A DNA stretch of 64,000 bases from the NCBI RefSeq assembly GCF_020387415.1, contig NZ_JAGWCB010000010.1:248001-312000 (forward strand), written 5' to 3'. The notes beneath the pieces were generated by a model. It did no database searches. It was not told the origin of the DNA and worked only from the letters and a program-made list of their open reading frames with translations. Below, one piece after another: positions 43,795 to 55,146 of the stretch. Origin of the DNA: Ideonella benzenivorans. Its GTDB lineage: Bacteria > Pseudomonadota > Gammaproteobacteria > Burkholderiales > Burkholderiaceae_C. Position 1 is the first letter of the stretch. Each line of letters begins with the position of its first letter. A program made the position numbers and the translations under genes.

Positions 43795-44867
43795 GCGCGT
43801 CCGGCGCCGCCAAGTTGTTCGAGCCGCTGCACATAGGCCTGCACGCTGGCCGGGAACAGGGCATGCAGCCCCACCCACTCCTGCAGGCCCGCCCCCACCG
43901 CATCGGCGTGGGCCGCCAGCGGGGCCAGCCGGCTGCGGCTAGGCAGCTCGCCTTCGGCCAGGATCAGGCCGTTGTGGCCATCGTCCACCAGCTCGCGGTT
44001 GGCCGGCAGGTCCGACAGGATGGGAATGCAGCCGTGGCCCATGGCCTCCAGCACCGAGACGGAGACCGAATCGCTGGCGGGCAGGCTCAGGTACCAGCGA
44101 GCCTGGGCATACCAGCCGGCTTGCGTCGCCGCATCCAGCCGGCCGACGAAGCGCACCTTGCCCGCCAGGTCGGGCTGGGCGGCGCGGGCCTCCAGCGCCG
44201 GGCGCAGCGTGCCGTCGTGGGCCACCACCAACCGGGCTTCCGGCCAGTCGCGGGCAATGGCGGCAAAAGCGTCCAGCACCCGGCCGGGGCGGTAGAGCGA
44301 TTCCAGCGCACGGTTGGCGAAGAACAGGGCATCGTCCTTGTGCTCCGGCCAGGGCGGCAGGGTCTCCAGGCCGAAGGGAAAGGTCATCACCTCGCGCGCG
44401 CCCAGGGCCCGCATGCGCTCGGCCATGTGGCGCGAATCGCTGGTGGTCAGCGCACAGGCCCGCAGCACGCGGCGGGTCAGCCAGCGCATCCCAGCGTTCT
44501 TCTGCGGCGTCAGCAGGATGTCCGAGCCCCAGGCCGAACCGGCGATGCGCGCCTTCACGCCGCCGAAGCGTACCGCCAGCCAGGCCAGCGTGCCGTGCGA
44601 GGTCAGGTAATGCGGCGCCAGCCAGTCCGGCTGCACGGCCTTGAGCCAGCGCACCACCGTGGGCAGGGCCCGCAGCAGGCCGGCGTTGCCGCCTTCGAAG
44701 CGCGGCGTGGTGCCCAGGGCCAGCCGACGCTCGGGTGGCACCAGGGCGTCGAAGCCGGCGTCAAAACCCCGGCTGGACAAGGCCCACAACTCCACCCGGG
44801 GCGCCAAGGCGCGCGCCCACTTCAGCAGATGCGGGCTTTCGCCATCCCCGATCAGCACCAACCGCAC
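43791..44867 (-). CDS. GT-B glycosyltransferase
   Basis: The 358-residue protein starts at GTG 44867 with VRLVLIGDGESPHLLKWAR, two bases after the acyltransferase stop. It has GSAWGSDILLTPQKNAGMR and TSDSRHMAERM in the N-terminal domain, then VRFVGRLDAATQAGWYAQARWYLSLPASDSVSVSVLEAMGHG, the GT4-type donor-binding region. No better start exists upstream without running into the neighbour. It overlaps the next glycosyltransferase by 4 bases. Sugar specificity is unknown. Confidence 0.83.
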   Translation of the reverse strand: MRLVLIGDGESPHLLKWARALAPRVELWALSSRGFDAGFDALVPPERRLALGTTPRFEGGNAGLLRALPTVVRWLKAVQPDWLAPHYLTSHGTLAWLAVRFGGVKARIAGSAWGSDILLTPQKNAGMRWLTRRVLRACALTTSDSRHMAERMRALGAREVMTFPFGLETLPPWPEHKDDALFFANRALESLYRPGRVLDAFAAIARDWPEARLVVAHDGTLRPALEARAAQPDLAGKVRFVGRLDAATQAGWYAQARWYLSLPASDSVSVSVLEAMGHGCIPILSDLPANRELVDDGHNGLILAEGELPSRSRLAPLAAHADAVGAGLQEWVGLHALFPASVQAYVQRLEQLGGAGRA

Positions 44868-44869
44868 GC

Positions 44870-45475
44870 TCAGTCCTCGTCCAGCGGGCCGGCCCAGGCC
44901 TCGTACAGTGGCAGCAACTCGGGGTAGCGCTGCAGCAGCTTGCGGTCGGCGCGGCGGCTGTCGCCCACCACGCGGGCGGGCCGCCCTTCCAGGATCACGA
45001 AGTCCGGGTAGTCCCCCCGCACGAAGCTGCCGGCACACACCAGCGTGCCCTTGCCCAACTTGGTGTTGGCCTCGATCAGCGAGTGCGGGCCGATGAAGCT
45101 GTAGGGGCCGATCTCCACCGGCCCGGCGATCCAGCCCGGCCGTTCGGCAAAGCCGGTCGCCGGCCAGCGCACAAAGCCCTCGCCCAGCAGCCGCGCCGCG
45201 CGGTGCGAACTGTGGGTGACGAGGCTGCAGTGGCTGGTGATCTGCACGCCCTCGCCCAGCGTGATGCCGCCGCTGCACTCCAGGTAGTTGAAGGGGCCGA
45301 TGTAGACATGGTCGGCCAGCGTCAGCTTGTCTTCCTGCTCGATGCAGGCGGCCGGCGAGATGCGGGTGTGCGGCAGGTCCTGCCCCTGCGAACGCTCGCC
45401 GAACACGACGCGGTAGAGCAGCGCACGCACCCAGCGGCGGCGCCATCGGTTGAAGGTGGATCTCAGCCAGTTCAC
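44870..45475 (-). CDS. Left-handed beta-helix acyltransferase (second copy)
   Basis: The 201-residue protein has an arginine-rich N-terminus (NWLRSTFNRWRRRWVR) and then hexapeptide turns (LADHVYIGPFNYLEC, ITLGEGVQITSHCSL, LIEANTKLGKGTLV). THSSHRAA holds the likely catalytic histidine. It probably acetylates a sugar in the minus-strand cluster. The start is GTG 45475, which overlaps the flippase stop as GTGA. It lacks the N-terminal Rossmann piece of PglD, so it may not be the 4-amino acetyltransferase. Confidence 0.8.
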   Translation of the reverse strand: MNWLRSTFNRWRRRWVRALLYRVVFGERSQGQDLPHTRISPAACIEQEDKLTLADHVYIGPFNYLECSGGITLGEGVQITSHCSLVTHSSHRAARLLGEGFVRWPATGFAERPGWIAGPVEIGPYSFIGPHSLIEANTKLGKGTLVCAGSFVRGDYPDFVILEGRPARVVGDSRRADRKLLQRYPELLPLYEAWAGPLDED

Positions 45476-46746
45476 GGTGTGCGATTGTCCCCTGCGCCGT
45501 CCGGATCGGCCGCGGTCGACACTGGCCAGGTGGCCAGGGCCCAGAAGTAATACCCGAAATAGCCGGCCATCGCCGCCGAGACGGCCCAGCCCGCTCCCTG
45601 CAGCCCGCCCCAGTGCAGCCCCAGTGCCAGGGCGGCGACAAAGGCCACCTGCCCCACCACCGCCAGGCGCAGCGCCCAGGCCTGGGCCTGCCAGGCCATG
45701 GTCACCACCGCCAGCGGTGCCGCCACGAAGTGCAGGCCGATGTAGAGCGCCAGGGCCCGGGCCAGTTCGCCCGCGGCCCGCCAGGGCTCGCCGAACAGCG
45801 CGGCGAAGGCCCAGGGCGCCAGCACCCACAGCCCGGCCACCAGCGCCAGCGCCAGCGCGGCCAGCGCGGCCATCACCCGGCGCAGGGCCTGGCGCGCCGC
45901 CGGCGTGGGCTGGGCACCCGCGGCCGCCAGCTTGGGATAGAGCGCCTGCGAGACCGCGCTGCCCACCAGCGTGGCCGGTGCCTTCAGGTAGCGCAGCGAC
46001 AGGCCCCAGAAGCCGGCCGCGGCCGGCCCCAGGCTGGCGGCGATCAGGGCCACGCTGGCCGTGTCCTGCAGCGCGCCCAGGAAGGCGTGTGGGGTGTTGA
46101 GCAAGGGGAACTGCCGGTGCCGGCGCGCCACCGCGGCCAGCGCGTCCCAGCGCAGCCCCGCCCCGCCAAGTGGCAGCCGCAGCGCCAGCGTGGCCAGCAA
46201 GGTGGCCGCGATGGGCGCCACCACCAGGCCGGTCACGCCCCAGCCCAGCGCCCCGGCGGCCGCCTGGGCCAGCGCGGCGCCGCCGTACTGCAGCACCCGG
46301 GACGCGGCCAGGGCACTGAAGCGCTGCTCGCGCGTGGCCCACAGCGTGGCCAGCGAGACCAGCCCGGCACTGGCCACCGCCAGCGGCAGCCAGGCCACCC
46401 AGTGCGCACGGCTCCAGGCCCACCAGCCGACCGCGCCCACCGCGCTGGCCACCGTCACCAGCACCGCGATGCGCAGCGCCAGCACCCGCAGGGCCTGGGC
46501 CTCGTCCTCGTCGGCCGCCAGCGGCAAGGCGAATTCGTAGCGCGCGCAGGCCACCACCGCCAGATTCGCGGCCACGGCCGCGAACAGGTGGTAGTGACCG
46601 AAGTCGGCCGGCGAAAACAGCCGCGTCAGCAAGGGCCCCAGCAGCAGCGGCAGGGCCTGGGCCAGCGCGCCCCCGGCCACCAGCGTCAGGCTGGCACGCA
46701 CCAGCCCCTGCAACGGTGAACGGGTGTCGTCGGGGGCAGGCACCAT
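45472..46746 (-). CDS. Wzx-type flippase (second copy)
   Basis: The 424-residue integral membrane protein has 11 or 12 spans with the polysaccharide-transporter pattern, including TRLFSPADFGHYHLFAAVAA and ALQDTASVALIAASLGPAAAGF. It is very alanine- and leucine-rich, reflecting extreme GC content. It probably flips the lipid-linked unit built by the minus-strand cluster. The ATG at 46746 lies 18 bases after the wbpE stop. It is clearly different from the flippase at 28675, so the two are unlikely to be a recent duplication. Confidence 0.85.
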   Translation of the reverse strand: MVPAPDDTRSPLQGLVRASLTLVAGGALAQALPLLLGPLLTRLFSPADFGHYHLFAAVAANLAVVACARYEFALPLAADEDEAQALRVLALRIAVLVTVASAVGAVGWWAWSRAHWVAWLPLAVASAGLVSLATLWATREQRFSALAASRVLQYGGAALAQAAAGALGWGVTGLVVAPIAATLLATLALRLPLGGAGLRWDALAAVARRHRQFPLLNTPHAFLGALQDTASVALIAASLGPAAAGFWGLSLRYLKAPATLVGSAVSQALYPKLAAAGAQPTPAARQALRRVMAALAALALALVAGLWVLAPWAFAALFGEPWRAAGELARALALYIGLHFVAAPLAVVTMAWQAQAWALRLAVVGQVAFVAALALGLHWGGLQGAGWAVSAAMAGYFGYYFWALATWPVSTAADPDGAGDNRTP

Positions 46747-46764
46747 GAAGGAGCGGACGGCGCC

Positions 46765-47865
46765 TCAGCCGCGCCGACCCACGGCCGCGGCCAGCGCTGC
46801 CACCACACGGTCCTGGTCGGCCTCGCCCAGGTCGGGGCTCATCGGCAGGCTCATCACCTGCTGGGCCAGCCGCTCGGCCACCGGGCAGCCGCCTGCAGGC
46901 GCGAAGCGTTCATAGGCCACCTGCTGGTGCAGCGGGCGCGGGTAATGCACGGCCGTCGGGATGCCTGCGGCCTTCAGCGCAGCCTGCACGGCCGGCCGGT
47001 CCTGCACCGTCACGGTGTACTGGCCCCAGACGCTCTCGCGCCCTGGGCGCACCGTCAGCAGACCCACGTTCACCCCGGCCAGCAGCGCGTGGTAGCGCGC
47101 GCCCAGGTCGCGGCGGCGCTGCAGCTCCCAGTCCAGCCGGGGCAGCTTGGCCAGCAGCACCGCGCACTGGATCGTGTCCATGCGCCCACCCACGCCCACG
47201 CGGGTGTGGGTGTAGCGCGCGCTCTGGCCATGCACGCGCACTTCGCGCGCCGCCTGGGCCAGGCGGTCGTCATCGGTGAAGAGCGCGCCGCCATCGCCAT
47301 AGCAGCCCAGCGGCTTGCTGGGAAAGAAGCTGGTGCAGCCAATGGTGGAGACACCGCCGCTGGCCCGCTCTTGGTACATGGCCCCGAAGCTCTGGGCCGC
47401 GTCCTCGATCACCGGCAGGCCATGACGCGCCGCCACAGCGTTGATCGCATCCATGTCCGGCACCTGGCCGTACAGGCTGACCGGCATCAGCGCCCGGGTC
47501 CGGGGCGTGATGGCCGCCTCGATCCGCGCGGCGTCGATCAGGCCGGTGTCGGGCTCCACATCGACGAACACCGGCACCCCGCCCAGCAGGGCGATCACCT
47601 CGGCGGTGGCGGCGAAGGTGAAGGGGCTGGTGATGACCTCGTCGCCGGGCTGCAGGTCCAGCGCCATCAGTGCGATCAGCAGCGCCTCGGTGCCGCTGGA
47701 GACGGTGACGCAATGGCCCACGCCCACACGGGCGGCCAGCGCCGCCTCCAGCTGGGCCACCTCGGGCCCCATGATGTACTGGCCGTGGTCCAGCACCCGC
47801 TGGATCGCGGCGTCGATGTCCGTCTTGCGCGCGGCGTACTGCGCCTTCAGGTCGATGAATTGCAT
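46765..47865 (-). CDS. wbpE: UDP-2-acetamido-2-deoxy-3-oxo-glucuronate aminotransferase
   Basis: WbpE puts an amino group on C-3 of the 3-keto sugar made by WbpB. The 366-residue DegT-family protein starts MQFIDLKAQYAARKTDID, has Lys184 in SFFPSKPLGCYGDGGAL as PLP lysine (the WbpE signature), and contains VHYPRPLHQQVAY. Length and lysine position match P. aeruginosa WbpE. The neighbours wbpD (2 bases upstream), wbpB and wbpA make the assignment firm. Confidence 0.93.
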   Translation of the reverse strand: MQFIDLKAQYAARKTDIDAAIQRVLDHGQYIMGPEVAQLEAALAARVGVGHCVTVSSGTEALLIALMALDLQPGDEVITSPFTFAATAEVIALLGGVPVFVDVEPDTGLIDAARIEAAITPRTRALMPVSLYGQVPDMDAINAVAARHGLPVIEDAAQSFGAMYQERASGGVSTIGCTSFFPSKPLGCYGDGGALFTDDDRLAQAAREVRVHGQSARYTHTRVGVGGRMDTIQCAVLLAKLPRLDWELQRRRDLGARYHALLAGVNVGLLTVRPGRESVWGQYTVTVQDRPAVQAALKAAGIPTAVHYPRPLHQQVAYERFAPAGGCPVAERLAQQVMSLPMSPDLGEADQDRVVAALAAAVGRRG

Positions 47866-47867
47866 GG

Positions 47868-48449
47868 TCAGAGTTGTTCCAGGCGGCCGCCCTGCAGGCG
47901 GTAGCGCTCGCCGGTGGCCGGGCAGCTGGCCTCCATGTCGGCGGCTTCGTCCACCGGCAGCGCCAGCTTCTCGCCGTGGCGGCTCATCCAGCCGGTCTGG
48001 CGGGCCGGCACGCCGGTCATCAGCGCATAAGGCTTCACGTCCTTGGTGACCACCGCACCGGCACCGATGAAGGCGTATTCGCCCACCGTGGCGCCGCAGA
48101 CGAGGGTGCAGTTGGCGCCCAACGTGGCGCCACGCTTCACCAGCGTGCGGCGGTACGCGTGCTTGCGCGGCACGGCCGAGCGCGGGTTGAAGACATTGGT
48201 GAACACCGCGCTGGGGCCGACGAAGACATCGTCCTCCAGCGTCACCGCGTCGTAGACCGAGACGTTGTTCTGGATGCGCACGCCCGCGCCGATCACCACG
48301 TCGTTGGCGACGAACACGTTCTGCCCGAGCGAGCAGCGCGGCCCGATGCGGGCCCCGGCGCAGACATGGCTGAAGTGCCAGACGGCCGTGCCCTCGCCCA
48401 GCTGGGCGCCCTCGTCAACGATGGCGCTGGGGTGGATGGTGACACTCAT
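47868..48449 (-). CDS. wbpD: UDP-2-acetamido-3-amino-2,3-dideoxy-glucuronate N-acetyltransferase
   Basis: This 193-residue hexapeptide acetyltransferase N-acetylates the 3-amino group. It begins [18 protein letters not shown] and carries [28 protein letters not shown], the WbpD/WlbB pattern that includes the catalytic Asn-rich turn. [27 protein letters not shown] at the C-terminus is typical. The ATG at 48449 is chosen because the upstream open frame lies inside wbpB. It is followed by wbpE after 2 bases. Confidence 0.92.
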   Translation of the reverse strand: MSVTIHPSAIVDEGAQLGEGTAVWHFSHVCAGARIGPRCSLGQNVFVANDVVIGAGVRIQNNVSVYDAVTLEDDVFVGPSAVFTNVFNPRSAVPRKHAYRRTLVKRGATLGANCTLVCGATVGEYAFIGAGAVVTKDVKPYALMTGVPARQTGWMSRHGEKLALPVDEAADMEASCPATGERYRLQGGRLEQL

Positions 48450-48457
48450 GGGCGACC

Positions 48458-50699
<2,242 letters not shown>

Positions 50700-50848
50700 G
50701 GGTGTGCGCCCCGGCGCGCGGACCTTGCGGCCGGCCGCGGCAGCGATCAAAACCGGCAATTTTAGGCCGCCGGCACGCGGCCGCGCCCTAAAATGGCAGG
50801 CTCGCCGTCTGAAAACGGCCCCTTTCTTCACCGCAACCGCTTGCGACC
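50700..50848. promoter_or_regulatory. Divergent promoter region between wbpA and lysS
   Basis: This 149-base interval must hold the promoters for lysS and for the 14-kb minus-strand glycan cluster. TAAAAT at 50789-50794 is a plausible lysS -10, 55 bases before its ATG. The same hexamer forms one arm of an inverted repeat, ATTTTAGG (50759-50766) with CCTAAAAT (50787-50794). Inside it lies a second perfect stem, GGCCGC/GCGGCC (50765-50770 and 50777-50782). The repeat presents an ATTTTA/TAAAAT pair, so it could also position a minus-strand start. Confidence 0.45.
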
Positions 50849-52366
50849 ATGAGCACCGACATCCAACTGCCCTCGCCCGAAGACAACCAGCTGATCGCGG
50901 AGCGCCGCGAGAAACTGGCCGAACTGCGCGCAGCGGCCAAGGCAGCCGGTCAGGCGGTGTTCCCCAACGACTTCAAGCCCCAGCACCGCGCCGGCCCGCT
51001 GCACCACCAGCACGACGGCGCCGAAGCCGAGGCCCTGGAAGCCCAGGCCGTGCCCGTCAGCGTGGCCGGCCGCATGATGTTGAAGCGCGTGATGGGCAAG
51101 GCCTGCTTCGCCACACTGCAAGACGCCACCGGCCGCATCCAGCTCTACATCACCCAGGACATGGTCGGCCCGGAAACCCTGGCCGCCTTCAAGCGCTGGG
51201 ACCTGGGCGACATCCTGGCCTGCGAGGGCACGCTGTTCAAGACCAAGACCGGCGAGCTGTCGGTCAAGGCCCACACGGTGCGCCTCTTGACCAAGAGCCT
51301 GCGCCCGCTGCCCGACAAGTTCCACGGCATGGCCGACCAGGAACAGAAGTACCGCCAGCGCTATGTCGACCTGATCACCGATGACGAGGCCAAGCAGCGC
51401 TTCGTCGCCCGCAGCAAGGCCGTCGCCTCGATCCGCAGCTTCATGGTCGAGCACAGCTTCCTGGAGGTGGAGACGCCGATGCTCCACCCCATTCCCGGCG
51501 GCGCCAATGCCAAGCCCTTCATCACCCACCACAACGCGCTGGACCAGGACATGTACCTGCGCATCGCACCGGAGCTCTACCTCAAGCGCCTGGTGGTGGG
51601 TGGCTTCGAGCGGGTGTTCGAGATCAACCGCAACTTCCGCAACGAAGGCATCAGCGTCCGGCACAACCCGGAATTCACGATGATGGAGTTCTACGCGGCC
51701 TACTGGAACCACCGCGACCTGATGGACTTCACCGAGGCGCTGCTGCGCCACGCGGCCCGCGCGGCCACCGGCACGGCCCGCCTGAGCTACGCCGGCCAGG
51801 AAGTGCGGCTGGACGAGCCCTTCGCCCGTGTCTCGGTGCGGGACTCGCTGGTGCAGTACGCCGGCCTGACCGAGGCCGAGGCCGATTCGGCCGAAGCGGT
51901 GCACGCCAAGCTGCGCGCCCTGGGCGAGGAGCCACCCAAGCACTGGGGTCTGGCCCAGCTGCAGTTCGGCCTGTTCGAGGCCGCGGTGGAGGAAAAGCTC
52001 TGGCAGCCGACCTTCATCATCGACTACCCGGTCGAGGTGAGCCCGCTGGCCCGCGCCTCCGACAGCAACCCGGCGCTGACCGAGCGCTTCGAGCTGTTCA
52101 TCACCGGTCGCGAGTTCGGCAACGGCTTCTCCGAGCTGAACGACGCCGAGGACCAGGCCGCCCGCTTCCAGGCCCAGGTGGCCAACAAGGAAGCCGGTGA
52201 CGACGAGGCGATGTACTACGACGCCGACTTCATCCGCGCGCTGGAATACGGCATGCCCCCGACCGGCGGCTGCGGCATCGGCATCGACCGCCTGATGATG
52301 CTGCTGACCGACTCGCCCAGCATCCGCGACGTGATCCTGTTCCCCGCGCTGCGCCGCGAGCTCTGA
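50849..52366 (+). CDS. lysS: Lysyl-tRNA synthetase, class II
   Basis: LysS charges tRNA-Lys. The 505-residue protein has an N-terminal OB-fold anticodon-binding domain (about residues 55-170). The class II core carries motif 1 ([15 protein letters not shown]), motif 2 ([17 protein letters not shown]) and motif 3 ([15 protein letters not shown]). Length matches bacterial LysS. The ATG at 50849 has no strong ribosome site, but it is the only start consistent with the family N-terminus. It is a single gene between the glycan cluster and cheZ. Confidence 0.97.
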   Translation: MSTDIQLPSPEDNQLIAERREKLAELRAAAKAAGQAVFPNDFKPQHRAGPLHHQHDGAEAEALEAQAVPVSVAGRMMLKRVMGKACFATLQDATGRIQLYITQDMVGPETLAAFKRWDLGDILACEGTLFKTKTGELSVKAHTVRLLTKSLRPLPDKFHGMADQEQKYRQRYVDLITDDEAKQRFVARSKAVASIRSFMVEHSFLEVETPMLHPIPGGANAKPFITHHNALDQDMYLRIAPELYLKRLVVGGFERVFEINRNFRNEGISVRHNPEFTMMEFYAAYWNHRDLMDFTEALLRHAARAATGTARLSYAGQEVRLDEPFARVSVRDSLVQYAGLTEAEADSAEAVHAKLRALGEEPPKHWGLAQLQFGLFEAAVEEKLWQPTFIIDYPVEVSPLARASDSNPALTERFELFITGREFGNGFSELNDAEDQAARFQAQVANKEAGDDEAMYYDADFIRALEYGMPPTGGCGIGIDRLMMLLTDSPSIRDVILFPALRREL

Positions 52367-52373
52367 TCCCGAC

Positions 52374-52388
52374 GGGGCCTGCGGCCCC
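52374..52388. other. GC hairpin between convergent lysS and cheZ
   Basis: GGGGCC (52374-52379) and GGCCCC (52383-52388) form a perfect 6-bp stem with a 3-nt loop in the 27 bases between the two stop codons. There is no U run on either strand. It may still slow transcription from both sides. Without the T tract I do not call it an intrinsic terminator. Confidence 0.35.
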
Positions 52389-52393
52389 GGGGT

Positions 52394-53029
52394 TCAGAAC
52401 CCCAGCGAGGCCAGGAGGTCGTCCACGTCCTCCTGCTGCATCGCGCGGTCGGGCACCTGCACGCCTTCGAGCTGGTGCCCGTCGTCGTTGGCCGACGCGC
52501 CGTCCACCCCCACCTGGGGCAGCTCGTCCTCGACCACATGGCGCAGTTCGGCCTCGGCCCGCAGCAGGATGTCGGTCACCTTCTTGATCACTTGGCCCGA
52601 GAGGTCCTGGAAGTCCTGGGCCATCAGGATGTCGGTCAGGTGGTCGTTCTGCTGGCGGGCGAAGTCGGTGGTGCTGGCCACGTAGTCGGCGCACAGACGC
52701 ATCAGCGCCCGGGCCCGGGCCACATCCATCTCGGGGGATTCGGCCTGGCGGCGCATCACGTCCACCAGCTCATCGCCCCGGCTGACCAGCCGCTCGCACA
52801 GCGGCTTGGCCTCGTCGATGACTTCCAGCACCCGGTTGGCGGCGCGCTCGGTCATCTTGCCGATGTACTCCAGCCGCTCACAGGCATCCGGCATCTCCAG
52901 GCTGACCTGGCGCAGCTCGGCCGCCACCCGGGGGCGCTGCCCCCCCTCGGGCACGCTGGCCGGAGAAATGCAGGAGGGGGCGGTGGGGTGTTGCTCGGCC
53001 GGCATGGTCGGTTTCCGGATCTCGGTCAC
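52394..53029 (-). CDS. cheZ: Chemotaxis phosphatase CheZ
   Basis: CheZ dephosphorylates CheY-P and so resets flagellar switching. The 211-residue helical protein has the catalytic segment AQDFQDLSGQVIKK with Gln146, the residue that attacks through bound water. It ends with QQEDVDDLLASLGF, the C-terminal helix that binds CheY. Start is uncertain: GTG at 53029 or ATG at 53005, which has GGA 9 bases upstream and gives 203 residues. No cheY or other chemotaxis gene is nearby, so it is an orphan here. The organism is therefore predicted to be motile and chemotactic. Confidence 0.9.
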   Translation of the reverse strand: MTEIRKPTMPAEQHPTAPSCISPASVPEGGQRPRVAAELRQVSLEMPDACERLEYIGKMTERAANRVLEVIDEAKPLCERLVSRGDELVDVMRRQAESPEMDVARARALMRLCADYVASTTDFARQQNDHLTDILMAQDFQDLSGQVIKKVTDILLRAEAELRHVVEDELPQVGVDGASANDDGHQLEGVQVPDRAMQQEDVDDLLASLGF

Positions 53030-53102
53030 TGGTTGAGGTCAGATATCGACCGGCAGCCGGCCAAGTTGAGGGCGAATGTGCCGCCCGCCGGGCCTCGCCG
53101 GC

Positions 53103-53891
53103 TCAACGGTGATGGAATTCCGCTTTGCGCTTGGCCAGGAAGGCGGACATGCCCTCGCGCTGGTCTTCCGTGCCGAACAGGGACTGGAACATGTGGCGCT
53201 CAGCGCGCACGCCGGTGGACAGGCCACTCTCGTAGGCCTCGTTGACACAGTCCTTGACCATCATCAGGCTGGGCGCCGACAGCTCGTTGATCTGCGCGGC
53301 CACCGCCAGCGCCTCGTCCAGCAGGCTGGCGGCCGGCACCACGCGCGACACCAAGCCGGCCCGTTCGGCCTCTTCGGCGCCCATCATGCGGCCGGTCAGC
53401 AGCAGTTCCATGGCCTTGGCCTTGCCCACCGCACGCGGCAGGCGCTGGGTGCCGCCCGCGCCCGGGATGATGCCCAGCTTGATCTCGGGCTGACCGAACT
53501 TGGCGTTGTCGGCCGCCAGCAGGATGTCGCACATCATCGCCAGCTCGTTGCCGCCGCCCAGCGCAAAGCCCGCCACCGCGCCGATCACCGGCTTGCGCAC
53601 CTGGCGGATGGTCTCCCAGTTGCGGGTGATGAAGCCGCCCTTGTAGGCGTCCATGTAACCCAGCGTGGCCATCGCGGCGATGTCGGCACCGGCCGCGAAG
53701 GCCTTCTCGCTGCCGGTGATGATGATGCAGCCGATGCCGTCGTCGGCGTCGAAGGCCAGCAGCGCCGCCCCCAGCTCGTCCATCAACTGGCCGTTCAGGG
53801 CGTTGAGCTGCTTGGGACGGTTCAGCGTGATCAGGCCGGTCTTGCGGGCGCCTTCACCACGCACGTCGGTCAGGATGCATTCATAGCTCAT
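53103..53891 (-). CDS. Enoyl-CoA hydratase
   Basis: This 262-residue crotonase-fold enzyme hydrates trans-2-enoyl-CoA in fatty-acid beta-oxidation or a related acyl-CoA pathway. The oxyanion-hole segments [12 protein letters not shown] and [16 protein letters not shown] are present. So are both catalytic glutamates, Glu116 and Glu136 ([21 protein letters not shown]). Length is standard for the short-chain mitochondrial-type enzyme. It is monocistronic by position, with 73 bases to cheZ and 60 to the DUF3108 gene. The specific pathway is not evident. Confidence 0.94.
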   Translation of the reverse strand: MSYECILTDVRGEGARKTGLITLNRPKQLNALNGQLMDELGAALLAFDADDGIGCIIITGSEKAFAAGADIAAMATLGYMDAYKGGFITRNWETIRQVRKPVIGAVAGFALGGGNELAMMCDILLAADNAKFGQPEIKLGIIPGAGGTQRLPRAVGKAKAMELLLTGRMMGAEEAERAGLVSRVVPAASLLDEALAVAAQINELSAPSLMMVKDCVNEAYESGLSTGVRAERHMFQSLFGTEDQREGMSAFLAKRKAEFHHR

Positions 53892-53951
53892 CGGTGGTTC
53901 CTTGATGTCTCCAGGGGGATGGCCACACTATATGCCGTCACCCGCCCGCTT

Positions 53952-55079
53952 TCAGGGGGCTGCCTGCAAGGGCGCACTGTCGAGCACCATGTCCAGCGTG
54001 GCCTCGTCCTTCCAGTTCATGCCGATGCGCACCGGCAGGTACTGCAGCGTCGGCGCGATCCACATCTCCACCGCCACCTCGTTGGGTCTCAGCGTGCCCG
54101 CCACCGGCTTCAACGGGTAGGCGTACAAGGCCCCGAAGGGCAGCGCCAGCGGCTCGGCCGGCAGCACGCGGTAGCGCCAGCGACCGGCGCGCCGCGGCAG
54201 GGCCAACGGAAACTCCACCTCCTGCCCGGGCCGCAGCCGCTCGGGATGGGTCAGGAACAGCCAGGTCAGCTGCACGAACTGGCTGGCCGCGTCCTGCACC
54301 CCCGGCATCGTCGGCACGGTCTTGCCGGTGGCCAGCGCGATGGTGTCGTCGTTGAAATGGACGGTCTCCTGCCGGGGGTCGCGCAGCACGATCCGGGTGA
54401 CCTGGTCATAGCGCCGCGGCTTGAGCCCGTCGGCGGTCAGTTCGCCGTCGCTGAGCATGCGCCGCTCGAAGGCCGCGGCCAGCTGCACCGTGACCCGGAC
54501 CTGGTAATGGCTGTCCTGGCGGCGCCATTCCACCTGCGCGGCCCCGCTGAGCGGCCCCCGGTAGTTGCCCTGCACCGTGTAGCTGAGCCGGGTCGAGGGC
54601 GGCCAGTCGAAGGCCTGCGCGTCACTGGCGGCGGCCGACGCGGCGGTGGCCACCTCGGCGCTGGAGGCGGGCGCACTGGCCGCCGCCACCCCGGCATCGG
54701 CTGCGGCGGGCGCGGAATCCGCCGTGTCCGCGGGCGGGGCCGACGCGGCCTCCTGGGGTGCGGACGCGGCTGCCACCCCAGCAGAAGCCACCTCCTCAGC
54801 GGGCGCAGAAGCGGGCGAGGCCGAGGCGGCCACGGCCACCCGGCGCGGCCGACGCCGTGGCGCCACCGGGGCGGCCGCGGCAGCCACCGGCGGGGTGGCG
54901 GGCGCCAGGGCCTTGACGAAAGCCACCTCGATCGGTGGCGGCGGCCGATCCGTCGGTCGGTCACCCAGGCGGTTGCGCCAGGCGGTGTCGACCACCCACA
55001 GATGGAGTGCGAGCACGCCGGCCACCAGCACCGCCAGCGCCAGCACCCGCCGGCCCGGCCAACGCCACGTCGGTGTCAT
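53952..55079 (-). CDS. DUF3108 protein with TonB-like N-terminal architecture
   Basis: The 375-residue protein has a basic N-terminus (MTPTWRWPGRR) and one membrane span (about residues 12-30). A proline- and alanine-rich linker of about 110 residues follows (starting PPPPIEVAFVKALAPATPP). The C-terminal domain of about 215 residues belongs to DUF3108 (SYTVQGNYRGPLSG, LPFGALYAYPLKPV, QYLPVRIGMNW). The span plus Pro/Ala linker resembles TonB, which reaches across the periplasm, but the C-terminal TonB domain is absent. It lies 67 bases after the M61 peptidase gene. Function unknown; an envelope role is likely from topology. Confidence 0.82.
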   Translation of the reverse strand: MTPTWRWPGRRVLALAVLVAGVLALHLWVVDTAWRNRLGDRPTDRPPPPIEVAFVKALAPATPPVAAAAAPVAPRRRPRRVAVAASASPASAPAEEVASAGVAAASAPQEAASAPPADTADSAPAAADAGVAAASAPASSAEVATAASAAASDAQAFDWPPSTRLSYTVQGNYRGPLSGAAQVEWRRQDSHYQVRVTVQLAAAFERRMLSDGELTADGLKPRRYDQVTRIVLRDPRQETVHFNDDTIALATGKTVPTMPGVQDAASQFVQLTWLFLTHPERLRPGQEVEFPLALPRRAGRWRYRVLPAEPLALPFGALYAYPLKPVAGTLRPNEVAVEMWIAPTLQYLPVRIGMNWKDEATLDMVLDSAPLQAAP

Positions 55080-55146
55080 GGCCTGTCAGCACCCGCCCGG
55101 GACGCACCCCATCGGCCACGCTGCCACAGACCGGGGTGCCACGGCG

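Noticed and set aside
44868-45641. N-terminal extension of the GT-B transferase frame
   Set aside because: It runs through the acyltransferase gene in another frame; GTG 44867 gives the family-like start.
45476-46423. N-terminal extension of the second acyltransferase frame
   Set aside because: It is an out-of-frame reading of the flippase gene; the GTGA overlap at 45472-45475 marks the true start.
52374-52388. Intrinsic terminator between lysS and cheZ
   Set aside because: The stem is perfect but lacks a U run on both strands, so I list it only as a hairpin.
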